Below are positions 54,462-63,513 of a DNA stretch of 64,000 nt, in pieces. The translations under genes were made by a program, and so were the position numbers. Numbering within the stretch: the stretch's first letter is position 1; every line of letters begins with the position of its first letter. Origin of the DNA: Desulfurellaceae bacterium (lineage in GTDB: Bacteria; Campylobacterota_A; Desulfurellia; Desulfurellales; Hippeaceae); NCBI GenBank assembly GCA_015490005.1, contig WFYS01000058.1:1-64000 (forward strand), in the 5' to 3' direction. The notes beneath the pieces were generated by a model, which was not told where the DNA came from, did no database searches, and was given only the letters and a program-made list of their open reading frames with translations.

Positions 54462-55638
54462 TAAGCTTGCTTCTAAGATAATTGTATATACGACATCTTT
54501 AGTTCTGTTGGTGCTTATTATATTTAGTGTAAGTTCTATCATTACTGTTATGACATTAAAAAAGTATAGTTTGGATAAGGTGGAGTCTGTTTTTAAAAGA
54601 AACTCATATGATAATCTGAAAAAAGAGGTTGTGTCTTATGCAAGAATCTTAAAAGGCGATATGGAGGCAAAAAAAAGAGCATCTTTTATGTTTGGTGAAG
54701 TTGCAGAAAGGCTTATAAACTCAAAGGGAAAAATGGATTCTCAAGACATTGAGAATCTATATGGTGAGATTAACAATGTTTTAGACTTAAGGGATATATC
54801 TTTGTTTGATGGTAATGGAAAACTTTTAGAAGAATATCCTTCGTTTGAAGATGTATCAAACCTTTCTGTTTTTATTAAAAAGTTGATAAAAGGAACAAAT
54901 TTTCACAAAATTAACTATTTTAATTTTCATCTCAATAAGGATGACTCTGTATCTTTTTCTTTTGTTTATGTTGCAAGAATAAAGCATAATGTTCCTCTGC
55001 TTATAGCCTTTGACTACAATCCATATGATTTTTATTCGTTAGCTAAAACGGCACAATTTAGCCCATATTCACAAAAGTATCTTTGGATTATCAACAAAAT
55101 GGGTTACCTGATATACGATCCACCCACCAAGGAGCATACTTTACTTACGCTCCTCAATAAAGTGGATTTAAAAAACCCCAAAAACGGAAAAGCTCTTGCA
55201 AATATCGTTAAAAATTATATTTTAAAGGGTAAGACCGGCGTAGCGAGGTACACCTTTAGGGGGGTTGATAAATTTGTTGGATATACATATGTAAAGGAGT
55301 TTGGTTGGGGGTTAGGTTTGACTTTGCCAGTGGACACTTTTTATAAACCTATAAATGAGCTAAATAAAGATATAAATTCTAAAACCACTTTTACACTTGC
55401 ACTCTTTGGTCTTTTTAGTTCTATTGTGGTTTTAATGGCTATAACAGCTTCCTTGTTTATTGCTAAAAGAGTAGTTGAGCCTATAAATAATACGATTGAT
55501 GTTATAGAAAGTATACTGGATGGCGATTATGCAGTTAAAGTTCCTGAGAGTGGAATGGTTGAAATAGATAAACTGGCAGAAGTTATCAGCAGACTAGTGA
55601 ACTATTTTGAAAAAAGTAAAAATGACAAGGAGGGTTAG
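54454..55638 (+). CDS. Cache-domain membrane sensor ending at HAMP
   Basis: 394 residues. A membrane helix at about 11-32, an extracytoplasmic region of about 280 residues resembling a Cache domain (LSFLWIINKMGYLIYDP region and GYTYVKEFGWGLGLTLP near its end), a second membrane helix at about 312-334, and a HAMP domain (residues 335-388). The protein then stops after a few residues. Typical chemoreceptors and kinases continue with a signalling domain after HAMP; none is present. It lies directly before cheA and probably modulates signalling by contact with another protein. Confidence 0.82.
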   Translation: MFNKLASKIIVYTTSLVLLVLIIFSVSSIITVMTLKKYSLDKVESVFKRNSYDNLKKEVVSYARILKGDMEAKKRASFMFGEVAERLINSKGKMDSQDIENLYGEINNVLDLRDISLFDGNGKLLEEYPSFEDVSNLSVFIKKLIKGTNFHKINYFNFHLNKDDSVSFSFVYVARIKHNVPLLIAFDYNPYDFYSLAKTAQFSPYSQKYLWIINKMGYLIYDPPTKEHTLLTLLNKVDLKNPKNGKALANIVKNYILKGKTGVARYTFRGVDKFVGYTYVKEFGWGLGLTLPVDTFYKPINELNKDINSKTTFTLALFGLFSSIVVLMAITASLFIAKRVVEPINNTIDVIESILDGDYAVKVPESGMVEIDKLAEVISRLVNYFEKSKNDKEG

Positions 55639-55640
55639 TT

Positions 55641-58013
55641 ATGGCTGAAAATATGGATGATATGCAAGAAATTGTGCAAGATTTTTTGGTTGAAGCAGAT
55701 GAGTTGTTAGAAGAATTAGATGAAGATCTAGTTAGACTTGAGAATGAAAGTGAAGATGAAGAACTCCTGAATAAGATTTTTAGGGCTTTTCATACAATAA
55801 AGGGTTCAGCTAGCTTTTTGGGGTTTGAGAAACTTACAGAATTGACTCACAAACTTGAGGATGTCCTTAACAAATTGAGAAAATTTGAACTTAAGCTTAA
55901 CAGCGATATGATGGATGCTATTTTGGGTGGTGTAGATAAAGCCAAAGAGATTATTGGCTTAATTAAAGATGGGGGAGATCCTGAGTCTGTAGATATTGAG
56001 GAAAATGTAAAGCAATTGGTGAGCTTTTTAGATGAAAATTATAAGCCAGAAGAGAAATCTGAAGATAAAGCAGAAGGCGTAATGACGGAAGAAGAGCTAG
56101 TTGAGCTGCAAGAGCAAGAGGTTATGGAGGAGGAAGCTGAATCCGAGGCAGAGGCAGGTGAATCTGAGGAAGAAAAGCCTAAGTCTAAAGACGAGATTGA
56201 GGAAGAAATAGAAAGACTCCTTAAGCAGAGAATGGAAGAAGATAAAGAAAAAAGGCTTAAAAGAAAAGAAAAGATACTATCTGAAATGCAGAAAAAACAG
56301 GCTACTGAGAGTTCAGAGAAAAAAGATGATGAAACGAAGGCAAAGAACGTTCCTGAGAAAAAAAAGAAACCTGTTATGGCTAAAAAATCTAAGCCTATTG
56401 TCGAACAAACTATAAGGGTTGATGTTCAAAGGCTGGATGACTTGATGAATTTGGTAGGTGAGCTGGTTTTAGGTAAGAATAGGCTTGTTAGTGTTGCGCA
56501 AAAAGCTGATGAAAAATTTAGTGGTGATGAAGTTGTAGAAGAATTAGGCGAGGTTGCAAACCAAATTACACTTGTTACTACAGACTTGCAAATGGGTGTA
56601 ATGAAAACAAGAATGGTTCAAATTGGCAAGGTTTTTAATAAATTTCCACGTGTTGTTAGGGATATCTCCAGAGAGCTTAATAAAGAGGTTGAGCTGATTA
56701 TAGAAGGTGCAGAAACGGAGCTTGATAAGAGTGTTGTAGAAGAAATTAACGATCCATTGGTTCATATTGTAAGAAACGCCATAGATCATGGAATAGAAGC
56801 CCCGGAAGACAGGGTTAAACTTGGAAAGCCTTCTAAAGGTAAAATAGTGCTTTCTGCTTACCATGAGGGAAACTATATTGTCATAGAAGCGGCCGATGAT
56901 GGTAAAGGAATGGACCCTGAAAAGCTTAAGGAAAAAGCATTAGAAAAAGGTTTGATAACAGAGACCGAAGCTAGGCAGATGAGCAAGGAAGAGGCCTTTG
57001 CTTTGATTTTTAAACCTGGATTTTCAACAGCCGAGAAAGTGACGAACATCTCTGGTCGTGGCGTTGGCATGGATGTTGTTAAAACGAACGTTGAAAAACT
57101 AAATGGAATTATTGAAATTAAATCTGAAATTGGCAAAGGAACCAAAGTAATTTTAAAGATTCCTCTAACACTTGCAATTATACAGGCACTACTTGTTAAG
57201 GTTACTAAAGAATACTTTGCAATACCTCTTGTAAGTGTTGTTGAGACAGTAAGAATTACAAAAGATGATATTGATAAGGTTGAGAATAAAGACGTTTTAA
57301 GATTGAGGGAGAATATCATACCTTTGGTTTATTTAGGTGATACCTTAGGTGTTGGAAAAAACAGGAAAACTTTGGATGAGAAAGAGATTTATGTGGTTGT
57401 AGTTGCAATCGCTGAAAAGAAAATCGGGTTAATAGTTGATGAATTAATAGGTAGAGAAGAAATCGTTATAAAATCTTTGGGTAACTATCTGACTAATATT
57501 AAGGGTATATCTGGTGCAACTATTATGGGCGATGGTTCTGTTACGTTGATACTTGATGTAGCAAATGTGATTAATGAGGCATCTATAATATCCGCCAACA
57601 TTGAAGACCATTTAATTGGAGGGTATAAAAAAGAGCAACCGGTAGCTCTTGTGGCAAGTAGGGAACTTAAGGCAAAAAATGACCTTGTAAGCGCCCTTGA
57701 AGAAAAAGGGTATAAGGTTGTATATGCGCATACAGATAAAGAGGCATTGGATCTCGCATCCGAGCATATAGCAGATATAGTATTTATAGACCTTTCTATT
57801 TACATAAATGATGGATATAATCTTGCTAAGTCCTTACGCAGTATGCCTGCGTATAAAGTTACGCCGTTCGTTGCTGTTTCTACAGATGGGACTTATGATA
57901 ACGAAAAACTTAAAGAATCAAGGTTTGGCAAATTGCTCTTTGCTCCTCTTGAGAAAGATGAAGTGTATGCAGCTATAGAGGAAGTAATGAGTAGAAATAT
58001 TTTGGTTGCTTAA
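55641..58013 (+). CDS. cheA: Chemotaxis kinase CheA with C-terminal receiver-like domain
   Basis: 790 residues. Hpt domain with the phosphoacceptor His at residue 51 (AFHTIKGSA), a long acidic and lysine-rich linker (about 130-250) without a clear P2 domain, the dimerisation domain, the ATPase domain (HIVRNAIDHGIE, DDGKGMD, ISGRGVGMDVV) and a CheW-like P5 domain. The last 120 residues form a receiver-like fold whose acidic pair and conserved lysine are missing (see findings). It phosphorylates CheY and CheV. The gene starts the tight cheA-W-V-X-Z-Y run. Confidence 0.95.
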   Translation: MAENMDDMQEIVQDFLVEADELLEELDEDLVRLENESEDEELLNKIFRAFHTIKGSASFLGFEKLTELTHKLEDVLNKLRKFELKLNSDMMDAILGGVDKAKEIIGLIKDGGDPESVDIEENVKQLVSFLDENYKPEEKSEDKAEGVMTEEELVELQEQEVMEEEAESEAEAGESEEEKPKSKDEIEEEIERLLKQRMEEDKEKRLKRKEKILSEMQKKQATESSEKKDDETKAKNVPEKKKKPVMAKKSKPIVEQTIRVDVQRLDDLMNLVGELVLGKNRLVSVAQKADEKFSGDEVVEELGEVANQITLVTTDLQMGVMKTRMVQIGKVFNKFPRVVRDISRELNKEVELIIEGAETELDKSVVEEINDPLVHIVRNAIDHGIEAPEDRVKLGKPSKGKIVLSAYHEGNYIVIEAADDGKGMDPEKLKEKALEKGLITETEARQMSKEEAFALIFKPGFSTAEKVTNISGRGVGMDVVKTNVEKLNGIIEIKSEIGKGTKVILKIPLTLAIIQALLVKVTKEYFAIPLVSVVETVRITKDDIDKVENKDVLRLRENIIPLVYLGDTLGVGKNRKTLDEKEIYVVVVAIAEKKIGLIVDELIGREEIVIKSLGNYLTNIKGISGATIMGDGSVTLILDVANVINEASIISANIEDHLIGGYKKEQPVALVASRELKAKNDLVSALEEKGYKVVYAHTDKEALDLASEHIADIVFIDLSIYINDGYNLAKSLRSMPAYKVTPFVAVSTDGTYDNEKLKESRFGKLLFAPLEKDEVYAAIEEVMSRNILVA

Positions 58014-58034
58014 AAGTTTTATGAGGAGGCTTTT

Positions 58035-58619
58035 ATGAATGGAAAAGATGTAGACCTTTTTGATAAGAGTTTGGCTTTAAATGCCGATATGGAAGAAGAG
58101 TTGGCTAGGAAGAACAGAAAAACCGATACTATAATAATGAAAGATGAGTATGATCAAGTTGTGGGGTTTGTGTTAAATAATGAGCTTTATGGTATAGACA
58201 TACTAGATGTTGAAGAAATCATAAAGCCTGTTGATTATACGTATGTTCCTAATACTAAGCCGTTTGTCATGGGAGTTATAAATTTAAGGGGCAAGGTTAT
58301 ACCGGTTGTAGATTTAAGGGTTAGATTTGGATTTGTGCCTAATCCTATTAATGCTGATAGTAGGGTAATTATAGTTGCACACAATGAATATAATGTTGGT
58401 TTTTTAGTAGATAAAATTGAGAAAGTTTACTATATAGAGAAGAAGAGCATAGAACCTACGCCTCCTAATATACCTCAAAATATAGAAAAATACGTTAAAG
58501 GTGTTGGTAAAATGCCAAAAAAGATTATAACATTACTCAACATTGAGGAGATGTTGAAAGAGGGCGGTAGTTTAACTCCTAAAACCGGAAGTGCTATGGA
58601 GGTTGTAAACAATGGCTGA
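58035..58619 (+). CDS. cheW: Chemotaxis coupling protein CheW
   Basis: 194 residues. The CheW domain (about residues 40-175) has VGFVLNNELYGIDILDVEEI (in part), VMGVINLRGKVIPVVDLR and the terminal TLLNIEEML segment. It links CheA to receptors at the polar array. It follows cheA by about 20 bases with a GAGGAGG site, and its end overlaps the cheV start. Confidence 0.97.
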   Translation: MNGKDVDLFDKSLALNADMEEELARKNRKTDTIIMKDEYDQVVGFVLNNELYGIDILDVEEIIKPVDYTYVPNTKPFVMGVINLRGKVIPVVDLRVRFGFVPNPINADSRVIIVAHNEYNVGFLVDKIEKVYYIEKKSIEPTPPNIPQNIEKYVKGVGKMPKKIITLLNIEEMLKEGGSLTPKTGSAMEVVNNG

Positions 58620-59571
58620 GAAAAATGCTGAGGATAGAATTGATATACTTCAAGTTGGCACGAACCAAATGGAGCTTGTTGACTTTAGGATGTTTGAGTT
58701 GAAAGAGGATAGCAGAGTTTACGAAGGTATTTATGGCATAAATATTGCAAAAGTTAAAGAGATAATAAAGTATCCAAACCTAATAAAAATTCCATCCAAG
58801 GATTCGTTGATAGAAGGTATTTACAATTTAAGAGGTGAAGTAATCCCTATAGTCAGCTTAGCTAAATGGTTAGGCATAAATGAACCTGAGGATGTAAAGA
58901 CCAAAAAAGTTATAATTACAATTTTTAACGATATTACAGTGGGATTTATTGTACATGATGCGAAAAGAATTAGGAGAATATCCTGGAGATTTGTTAGACC
59001 GCCAAGCGAGGTGCTAAGGCATCAGTACGGTAATAAAATTGTTGGCACAATAAACTTAGATGAAGAACATGTAATGATTATACTTGATTTTGAAAGTATC
59101 TGCGAAGAGCTTGGAATATTCTCAGAAGATGATGTAAAACGCATAAAGGACGTTGCTATACAGGGCGTTAAGGATAAGCAAAAGAAGGCTAAGATTCTTA
59201 TAGCAGATGATTCGGCTACAGCAAGGAAAATTATAAAAACAGCCGTAGAACCTCTTGCTGAGAGAATTATAGAAACTAAGGATGGTCAAGAAGCGTGGGA
59301 CCTTTTAAATAAACTTTACAATGACACTAATGGAAATATAAAGGATGCTATAGATATAATAATAACTGATGTTGAAATGCCTAATATGGATGGCTATAGA
59401 TTTGCAAAACTGGTAAAGGGGGATGAAAGGTTTAAAGATATACCTGTTGTAATGAATACCTCTCTTTCTGGAAGTGCTAACTTGCAAAAAGCGAAAGACG
59501 TAGGCGTTGATGATTTTTGTACGAAATTTATTGCTGAGGAATTCACAAAGACTGTGCTAAAACATGTTTAG
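58612..59571 (+). CDS. cheV: Chemotaxis protein CheV (CheW plus receiver domain)
   Basis: 319 residues: an N-terminal CheW-like domain (residues 1-170, with YGINIAKVKEI and IYNLRGEVIPI) and a C-terminal receiver domain (residues 195-319) with an intact ILIADDS acidic pair, the phosphorylation site in ITDVEMPNMDGY and lysine in CTKF. CheV modulates coupling by phosphorylation in an adaptation-like way. The gene overlaps cheW and is followed by cheX. Confidence 0.95.
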   Translation: MAEKNAEDRIDILQVGTNQMELVDFRMFELKEDSRVYEGIYGINIAKVKEIIKYPNLIKIPSKDSLIEGIYNLRGEVIPIVSLAKWLGINEPEDVKTKKVIITIFNDITVGFIVHDAKRIRRISWRFVRPPSEVLRHQYGNKIVGTINLDEEHVMIILDFESICEELGIFSEDDVKRIKDVAIQGVKDKQKKAKILIADDSATARKIIKTAVEPLAERIIETKDGQEAWDLLNKLYNDTNGNIKDAIDIIITDVEMPNMDGYRFAKLVKGDERFKDIPVVMNTSLSGSANLQKAKDVGVDDFCTKFIAEEFTKTVLKHV

Positions 59572-59588
59572 GAAAGGAGCACTGAGTC

Positions 59589-60077
59589 ATGTCTGCTAAG
59601 CTGAGTGTAGAATGGGTTAACCCGTTTATAGGAGCTACTGAGGAGATTTTGAGTACAGTAGCTATGATAGAGCCAAAGAGAGGAAAATTAATGCTAAAAA
59701 GGGATAATACAGTTGAATACGATGTTAGTGGAATCATAGGAATCACAGGTGAGGCAGTAGGTTCTATTGCGTTGTCTTTTCCTAAAAAGACTGCAATAGA
59801 TGTTGTAAGTAACTTTACTGGCGAAGAAGTATTGGGTATTGACGCCGACACGGCAGATGCAATTGGTGAACTAACCAATATGATAGCTGGCCGTGCTAAA
59901 AAGCTGTTTTCAGAAAAAGGTATAAAGCTAAAGATATCGGTGCCAAACGTGGTAATAGGCAAAAATCATACTATATCTTCGCCAAAAGGAACCCCAACTA
60001 TTGTCATACCTTTTGAGTCACAAAACGGCAATTTTGCAATACAAGTATCCTTAGTTCCAAATAAATCGGAGGATTGA
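59589..60077 (+). CDS. cheX: CheY-P phosphatase CheX
   Basis: 162 residues of the CheC/CheX family. The catalytic E-x-x-N motif is present at residues 94-97 (GELTNMIAG), within the family pattern AIGELTN. A single such site is the CheX-type arrangement. It dephosphorylates CheY-P. It sits between cheV and cheZ in the same operon, with an AAAGGAGCA site upstream. Confidence 0.93.
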   Translation: MSAKLSVEWVNPFIGATEEILSTVAMIEPKRGKLMLKRDNTVEYDVSGIIGITGEAVGSIALSFPKKTAIDVVSNFTGEEVLGIDADTADAIGELTNMIAGRAKKLFSEKGIKLKISVPNVVIGKNHTISSPKGTPTIVIPFESQNGNFAIQVSLVPNKSED

Positions 60078-60078
60078 T

Positions 60079-60807
60079 ATGGCGCCAGATCAAAGCGAAA
60101 TAGATGCACTGTTAGCTGAACTTAATAAGAAAGATAGCAGTGAGTTAGACTCGATAATTGAGAACTACGAAGAGAAAGATGAAAACGAAATAGAAGATAA
60201 AGCAATGGAATACAAAGGTGATAAAAATGACTTTTCATCAGAGGGAGATGTAGAGTCTGAGAGGCTTAGAGGGGAAAGATTACCTCTGAAGGAACATAGG
60301 GTTATAGATAGACTTGATGAGATAAATAAGGAAAGTGAAGAAAAGGTCAATAGGCTGTTTGAAAAATTAGAGAATATTTCTGCAGAAGTTGATGAGGTTG
60401 AGAATTTGATTGAGAATATAAAACCTTTTGTGAATAAGCATAAGGAGTTTATGGATTTTTTTGTTGAGCACTTTCCTAAAACATCCATAAAGAAGAATTA
60501 TGAGTACTTTAAAAACATTGTCAATATCTTGAATGAAATAGAGGGAAAAGTGAACTCTATTAGGGATGATACGTTCGATGCTATGGATATATTGCAGTTT
60601 CAGGATATAACAAGGCAAAAGATTGAGCGGGTTATTAGTGTAATCAAGGCTTTGCATGATTATTTAAACAGCTGGTTTGCGTCTGATTATGAAAGTGTTC
60701 CAAGGGCAAGAGTTGCTCACACCATTGTTGATGAGGGAGAAAAAGAAGAAATTGATGAAGAGGTTGAAAAAATAATAAAGCAAATGCAGAGGGGTGAGAT
60801 AAAATGA
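60079..60807 (+). CDS. cheZ: CheZ-family CheY-P phosphatase
   Basis: 242 residues. After an acidic, low-complexity N-terminal region (residues 1-85) comes a long helical hairpin typical of CheZ, with the catalytic signature FQDITRQKIERVI (D then Q four residues on, as in E. coli CheZ). The C-terminus carries an acidic helix suitable for CheY binding. Outside enterobacteria such genes are often missed because only this segment is conserved. It overlaps the cheY start. Confidence 0.9.
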   Translation: MAPDQSEIDALLAELNKKDSSELDSIIENYEEKDENEIEDKAMEYKGDKNDFSSEGDVESERLRGERLPLKEHRVIDRLDEINKESEEKVNRLFEKLENISAEVDEVENLIENIKPFVNKHKEFMDFFVEHFPKTSIKKNYEYFKNIVNILNEIEGKVNSIRDDTFDAMDILQFQDITRQKIERVISVIKALHDYLNSWFASDYESVPRARVAHTIVDEGEKEEIDEEVEKIIKQMQRGEIK

Positions 60808-61178
60808 GGATTATAACTGTTGATGATTCATCCACTATGAGAAGAATCATAAAAAATACATTAAAAAGAATTGGCTATGGAGACGAGATTTTAGAAGCAG
60901 AAAATGGAAAAGAAGCTTTGGATGTTTTATCAAACAACGAAGTAGATTTGATTATAACAGATTGGAATATGCCTGTTATGGACGGACTTACATTTGTGAA
61001 AAAGGTTAGGTCTGATAGTAAATTTGATGATGTACCTATAATTATGGTTACTACAGAAGCAGCTAAAGAGGATATTATTACGGCACTTAAAGCCGGAGTT
61101 AATAACTATGTTGTCAAGCCTTTCACACCCCAGGTTCTAAAGGAGAAGATAGAAGCGGTAATGGGTTTGAAAGATTAG
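60804..61178 (+). CDS. cheY: Chemotaxis response regulator CheY
   Basis: 124 residues, single receiver domain: acidic pair at residues 7-8 (TVDDSS), phosphorylation aspartate at 53 (ITDWNMP), switch Thr in MVTTEA and Lys in VVKPF. Phosphorylated CheY binds the flagellar switch. It overlaps cheZ by four bases and its stop codon is directly followed by the GTG of an ABC ATPase gene. Confidence 0.98.
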   Translation: MRIITVDDSSTMRRIIKNTLKRIGYGDEILEAENGKEALDVLSNNEVDLIITDWNMPVMDGLTFVKKVRSDSKFDDVPIIMVTTEAAKEDIITALKAGVNNYVVKPFTPQVLKEKIEAVMGLKD

Positions 61179-62033
61179 GTGATTGAGCTTAAATGCGTAT
61201 ATAAAAAATATAAAAGGGGTTTGTTTTTTTCTAAATCTTACGTAGATGTTTTGGAGGGTGTAAGTCTTTATGCAAAAAAAGGTGAGCATCTAGGGATTAT
61301 CGGAGAGTCGGGCGCAGGGAAATCAACGTTGTCTAGAGTTTTATCATTACTTGAGCTGCCCGATAAGGGAAAAGTTTATATAAATGGCGAAGAAATAACC
61401 AGGAAGAATATAAGTAAAAAAAGAGGCATAGTAGGGATGGTTTTTCAAGATCCTTCAACGTCCTTAGATCCTAAGATGACTATACTTTCCACGCTCAGAG
61501 AAGCTAGCGCGAATAAAGATGAGATTGATAAGGTTCTTTGCGAAGTAGGTTTAAGAAAAGAGTTGCTTAATAAACGTCCTTACGAGTTAAGTGGGGGAGA
61601 GCAGCAACGGGTGGCGATTGCAAGGGTTTTACTCGCCAATTCGGAGTATTTCATTTTTGATGAATTTACAAGTGCTTTGGATGTTTCTACACAAGCTAAA
61701 ATAATTAATCTGCTTTGCAATATCAATAAAAACAGGGATTACGGATTTATTTTTGTGTCTCACGATGTTAAATTAATAGGTTTTTTATCAGATAGGGTTT
61801 ATGTTCTGTATAAAGGAAGGGTAGTGGAAGAAACAAAGGATTTGTCGGACGTTAAACATCCTTACACAAAAGTGCTATTGAAGGGCGAAATAGATGGTTC
61901 AGATAGTTTTGTAGATGCTGGGTGCAGTTTTTACGGTTTTTGCCCTTATAGGATGGAAAAATGTATGAAGGAAAAACCAGAATTGAAAAAGATTGGTGAA
62001 TATGAAAAAGTGAGATGTTTTTTATATGATTGA
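61179..62033 (+). CDS. Dipeptide/oligopeptide ABC transporter ATPase (DppF-like)
   Basis: 284 residues with Walker A GESGAGKS (residues 42-49), the ABC signature LSGGEQQR and Walker B reading FDEFTSALD (usual P replaced by F). The C-terminal oligopeptide ATPase extension with cysteines (CSFYGFCPYR...) marks the Opp/Dpp/Nik group. It starts with GTG immediately after the cheY stop, an odd place for a transporter ATPase. The related permease is at 50094-50879; other components are not in the window. Confidence 0.88.
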   Translation: MIELKCVYKKYKRGLFFSKSYVDVLEGVSLYAKKGEHLGIIGESGAGKSTLSRVLSLLELPDKGKVYINGEEITRKNISKKRGIVGMVFQDPSTSLDPKMTILSTLREASANKDEIDKVLCEVGLRKELLNKRPYELSGGEQQRVAIARVLLANSEYFIFDEFTSALDVSTQAKIINLLCNINKNRDYGFIFVSHDVKLIGFLSDRVYVLYKGRVVEETKDLSDVKHPYTKVLLKGEIDGSDSFVDAGCSFYGFCPYRMEKCMKEKPELKKIGEYEKVRCFLYD

Positions 62034-63054
62034 TATACTTTCACTTACTTTAGGAGAACTTGAAGGCATACTTTTATCTAAAGGATACGAAAAGTATAGA
62101 GCAAGGCAGATATTTGCTTTTTTATATAAACAGAAGGTTGATGATTTTAGTTTAATAACGGTTTTGAAAAAAGATGCAAGGGAACAACTATCGAGAGAGT
62201 TCTTTATTTATCCACTTAAAGTTAAATCCATATCTATTGGAAATGATGGAGCTAAAAAGTATCTATTTGAGCTTTTGGACGGTTCTTTAATTGAAAGTGT
62301 GCTTATACCTATGGATAACGGAAAATTTACAATATGTGTTTCTACCCAAGTTGGTTGCATGATGGGGTGTAAATTTTGTGCCACAGGAAGGATGGGCTTT
62401 AAACGTAACCTCACTGCATCCGAGATAGTAGGGCAGGTTAGGTATATTTTAAAGGATAATAGCCTAAGAATTGCGAATGTTGTATATATGGGCATGGGTG
62501 AGCCGTTGGATAATTACAATAATGTAATTAAATCTATGTTAATAATGATGGAAGAAGCTGGATTGGATATATCTAAAAGGCGAATGACACTTTCAACATG
62601 TGGAATCACACCTACTTTGGAACGATTGAAAAAAGATTTGCCATATATAAATTTGGCCTTATCTTTGCACAGTGCTGTTCCAGAAAAAAGAAGTATAATT
62701 ATGCCAATTAATAAAAAATACCCTTTAGAAGATATTCTCAACGTTTTAAAGGATTTCCCTGTACCTAGAAGAAAAAGGATTACGTTTGAGTATGTTATGA
62801 TAAAAGGGTTGAATGATACAAGAGAGGATATAAAAGCTTTGGCTAGAATTATGTCTAATTTGAAAAGTAAATTAAATCTTATACCGTTGAATAAACATGA
62901 TTTGATAGGCACTAAATTTGAACCAACCCCTGTGAGCGATATAGAAAAATTTGCTCAACAATTGAGGGATAAAGGCATATTTGTCACAATTAGGAAATCC
63001 AAAGGGTCTGATATTAGCGCTGCTTGTGGTATGTTGGCAACGAAAGCTTCATAA
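62026..63054 (+). CDS. rlmN: Dual-specificity 23S rRNA/tRNA adenine C2-methyltransferase RlmN
   Basis: 342 residues, radical-SAM enzyme. The cluster motif CMMGCKFC (cysteines at 111, 115 and 118) and the catalytic C-terminal cysteine (about residue 334 in SAACGM) are both present, as is RMTLSTCGI. It methylates A2503 of 23S rRNA and A37 of some tRNAs. It overlaps the ATPase by eight bases and meets ruvC tail to tail with a six-base overlap. Confidence 0.97.
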   Translation: MIDILSLTLGELEGILLSKGYEKYRARQIFAFLYKQKVDDFSLITVLKKDAREQLSREFFIYPLKVKSISIGNDGAKKYLFELLDGSLIESVLIPMDNGKFTICVSTQVGCMMGCKFCATGRMGFKRNLTASEIVGQVRYILKDNSLRIANVVYMGMGEPLDNYNNVIKSMLIMMEEAGLDISKRRMTLSTCGITPTLERLKKDLPYINLALSLHSAVPEKRSIIMPINKKYPLEDILNVLKDFPVPRRKRITFEYVMIKGLNDTREDIKALARIMSNLKSKLNLIPLNKHDLIGTKFEPTPVSDIEKFAQQLRDKGIFVTIRKSKGSDISAACGMLATKAS

Positions 63055-63513
63055 ACCGCGCGCGTATAGATGTGTTAGAGCAACTGCCAAAGAGTCCGAT
63101 ACATCGAACGGTTGGCCATTTAAATCTAATTTTAATGTTTTTTCTACAACAAACTTAACCTGATTTTTGTCTGCAGCACCATAACCGCAAATTGATTGTT
63201 TAATCTGTCGAGGTGTATATTGTTCCACTTCAATTCCGTACTGTTTTACGGCTATTATTGCAGCAGCTTTTATTTCACTCAAAAGCATTGCTGATTGTAT
63301 ATTTACTGAATAAAATGGTGTTTCTATGGCAACTTCTGTAGGGTTGTGCTGTTCTAAAATTTCTTTAATAAAATTGTAAACAGCAAATACTTTCTCTTCT
63401 TGTTTCAACTTTTTTTTGAGTTTTATAAAGTCGTAATAAGCCTTTTTAGTGGACGGATTAATTAACCCGCACGCTGTGATTGTGCTTCCTGGATCTATTC
63501 CTAATATAAGCAT
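63049..63513 (-). CDS. ruvC: Crossover junction endodeoxyribonuclease RuvC
   Basis: 154 residues. Acidic active-site residues are in place: D7 (GIDPGS), E64 (AIETPF) and the C-terminal D137/D140 (DVSDSLAVALTH). It resolves Holliday junctions. The reading from ATG 63513 fits the family start MLILGIDPGS. The start lies inside the end of the NlpC/P60 gene, giving a 56-base same-strand overlap, and the gene converges with rlmN. Confidence 0.96.
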   Translation of the reverse strand: MLILGIDPGSTITACGLINPSTKKAYYDFIKLKKKLKQEEKVFAVYNFIKEILEQHNPTEVAIETPFYSVNIQSAMLLSEIKAAAIIAVKQYGIEVEQYTPRQIKQSICGYGAADKNQVKFVVEKTLKLDLNGQPFDVSDSLAVALTHLYARGL

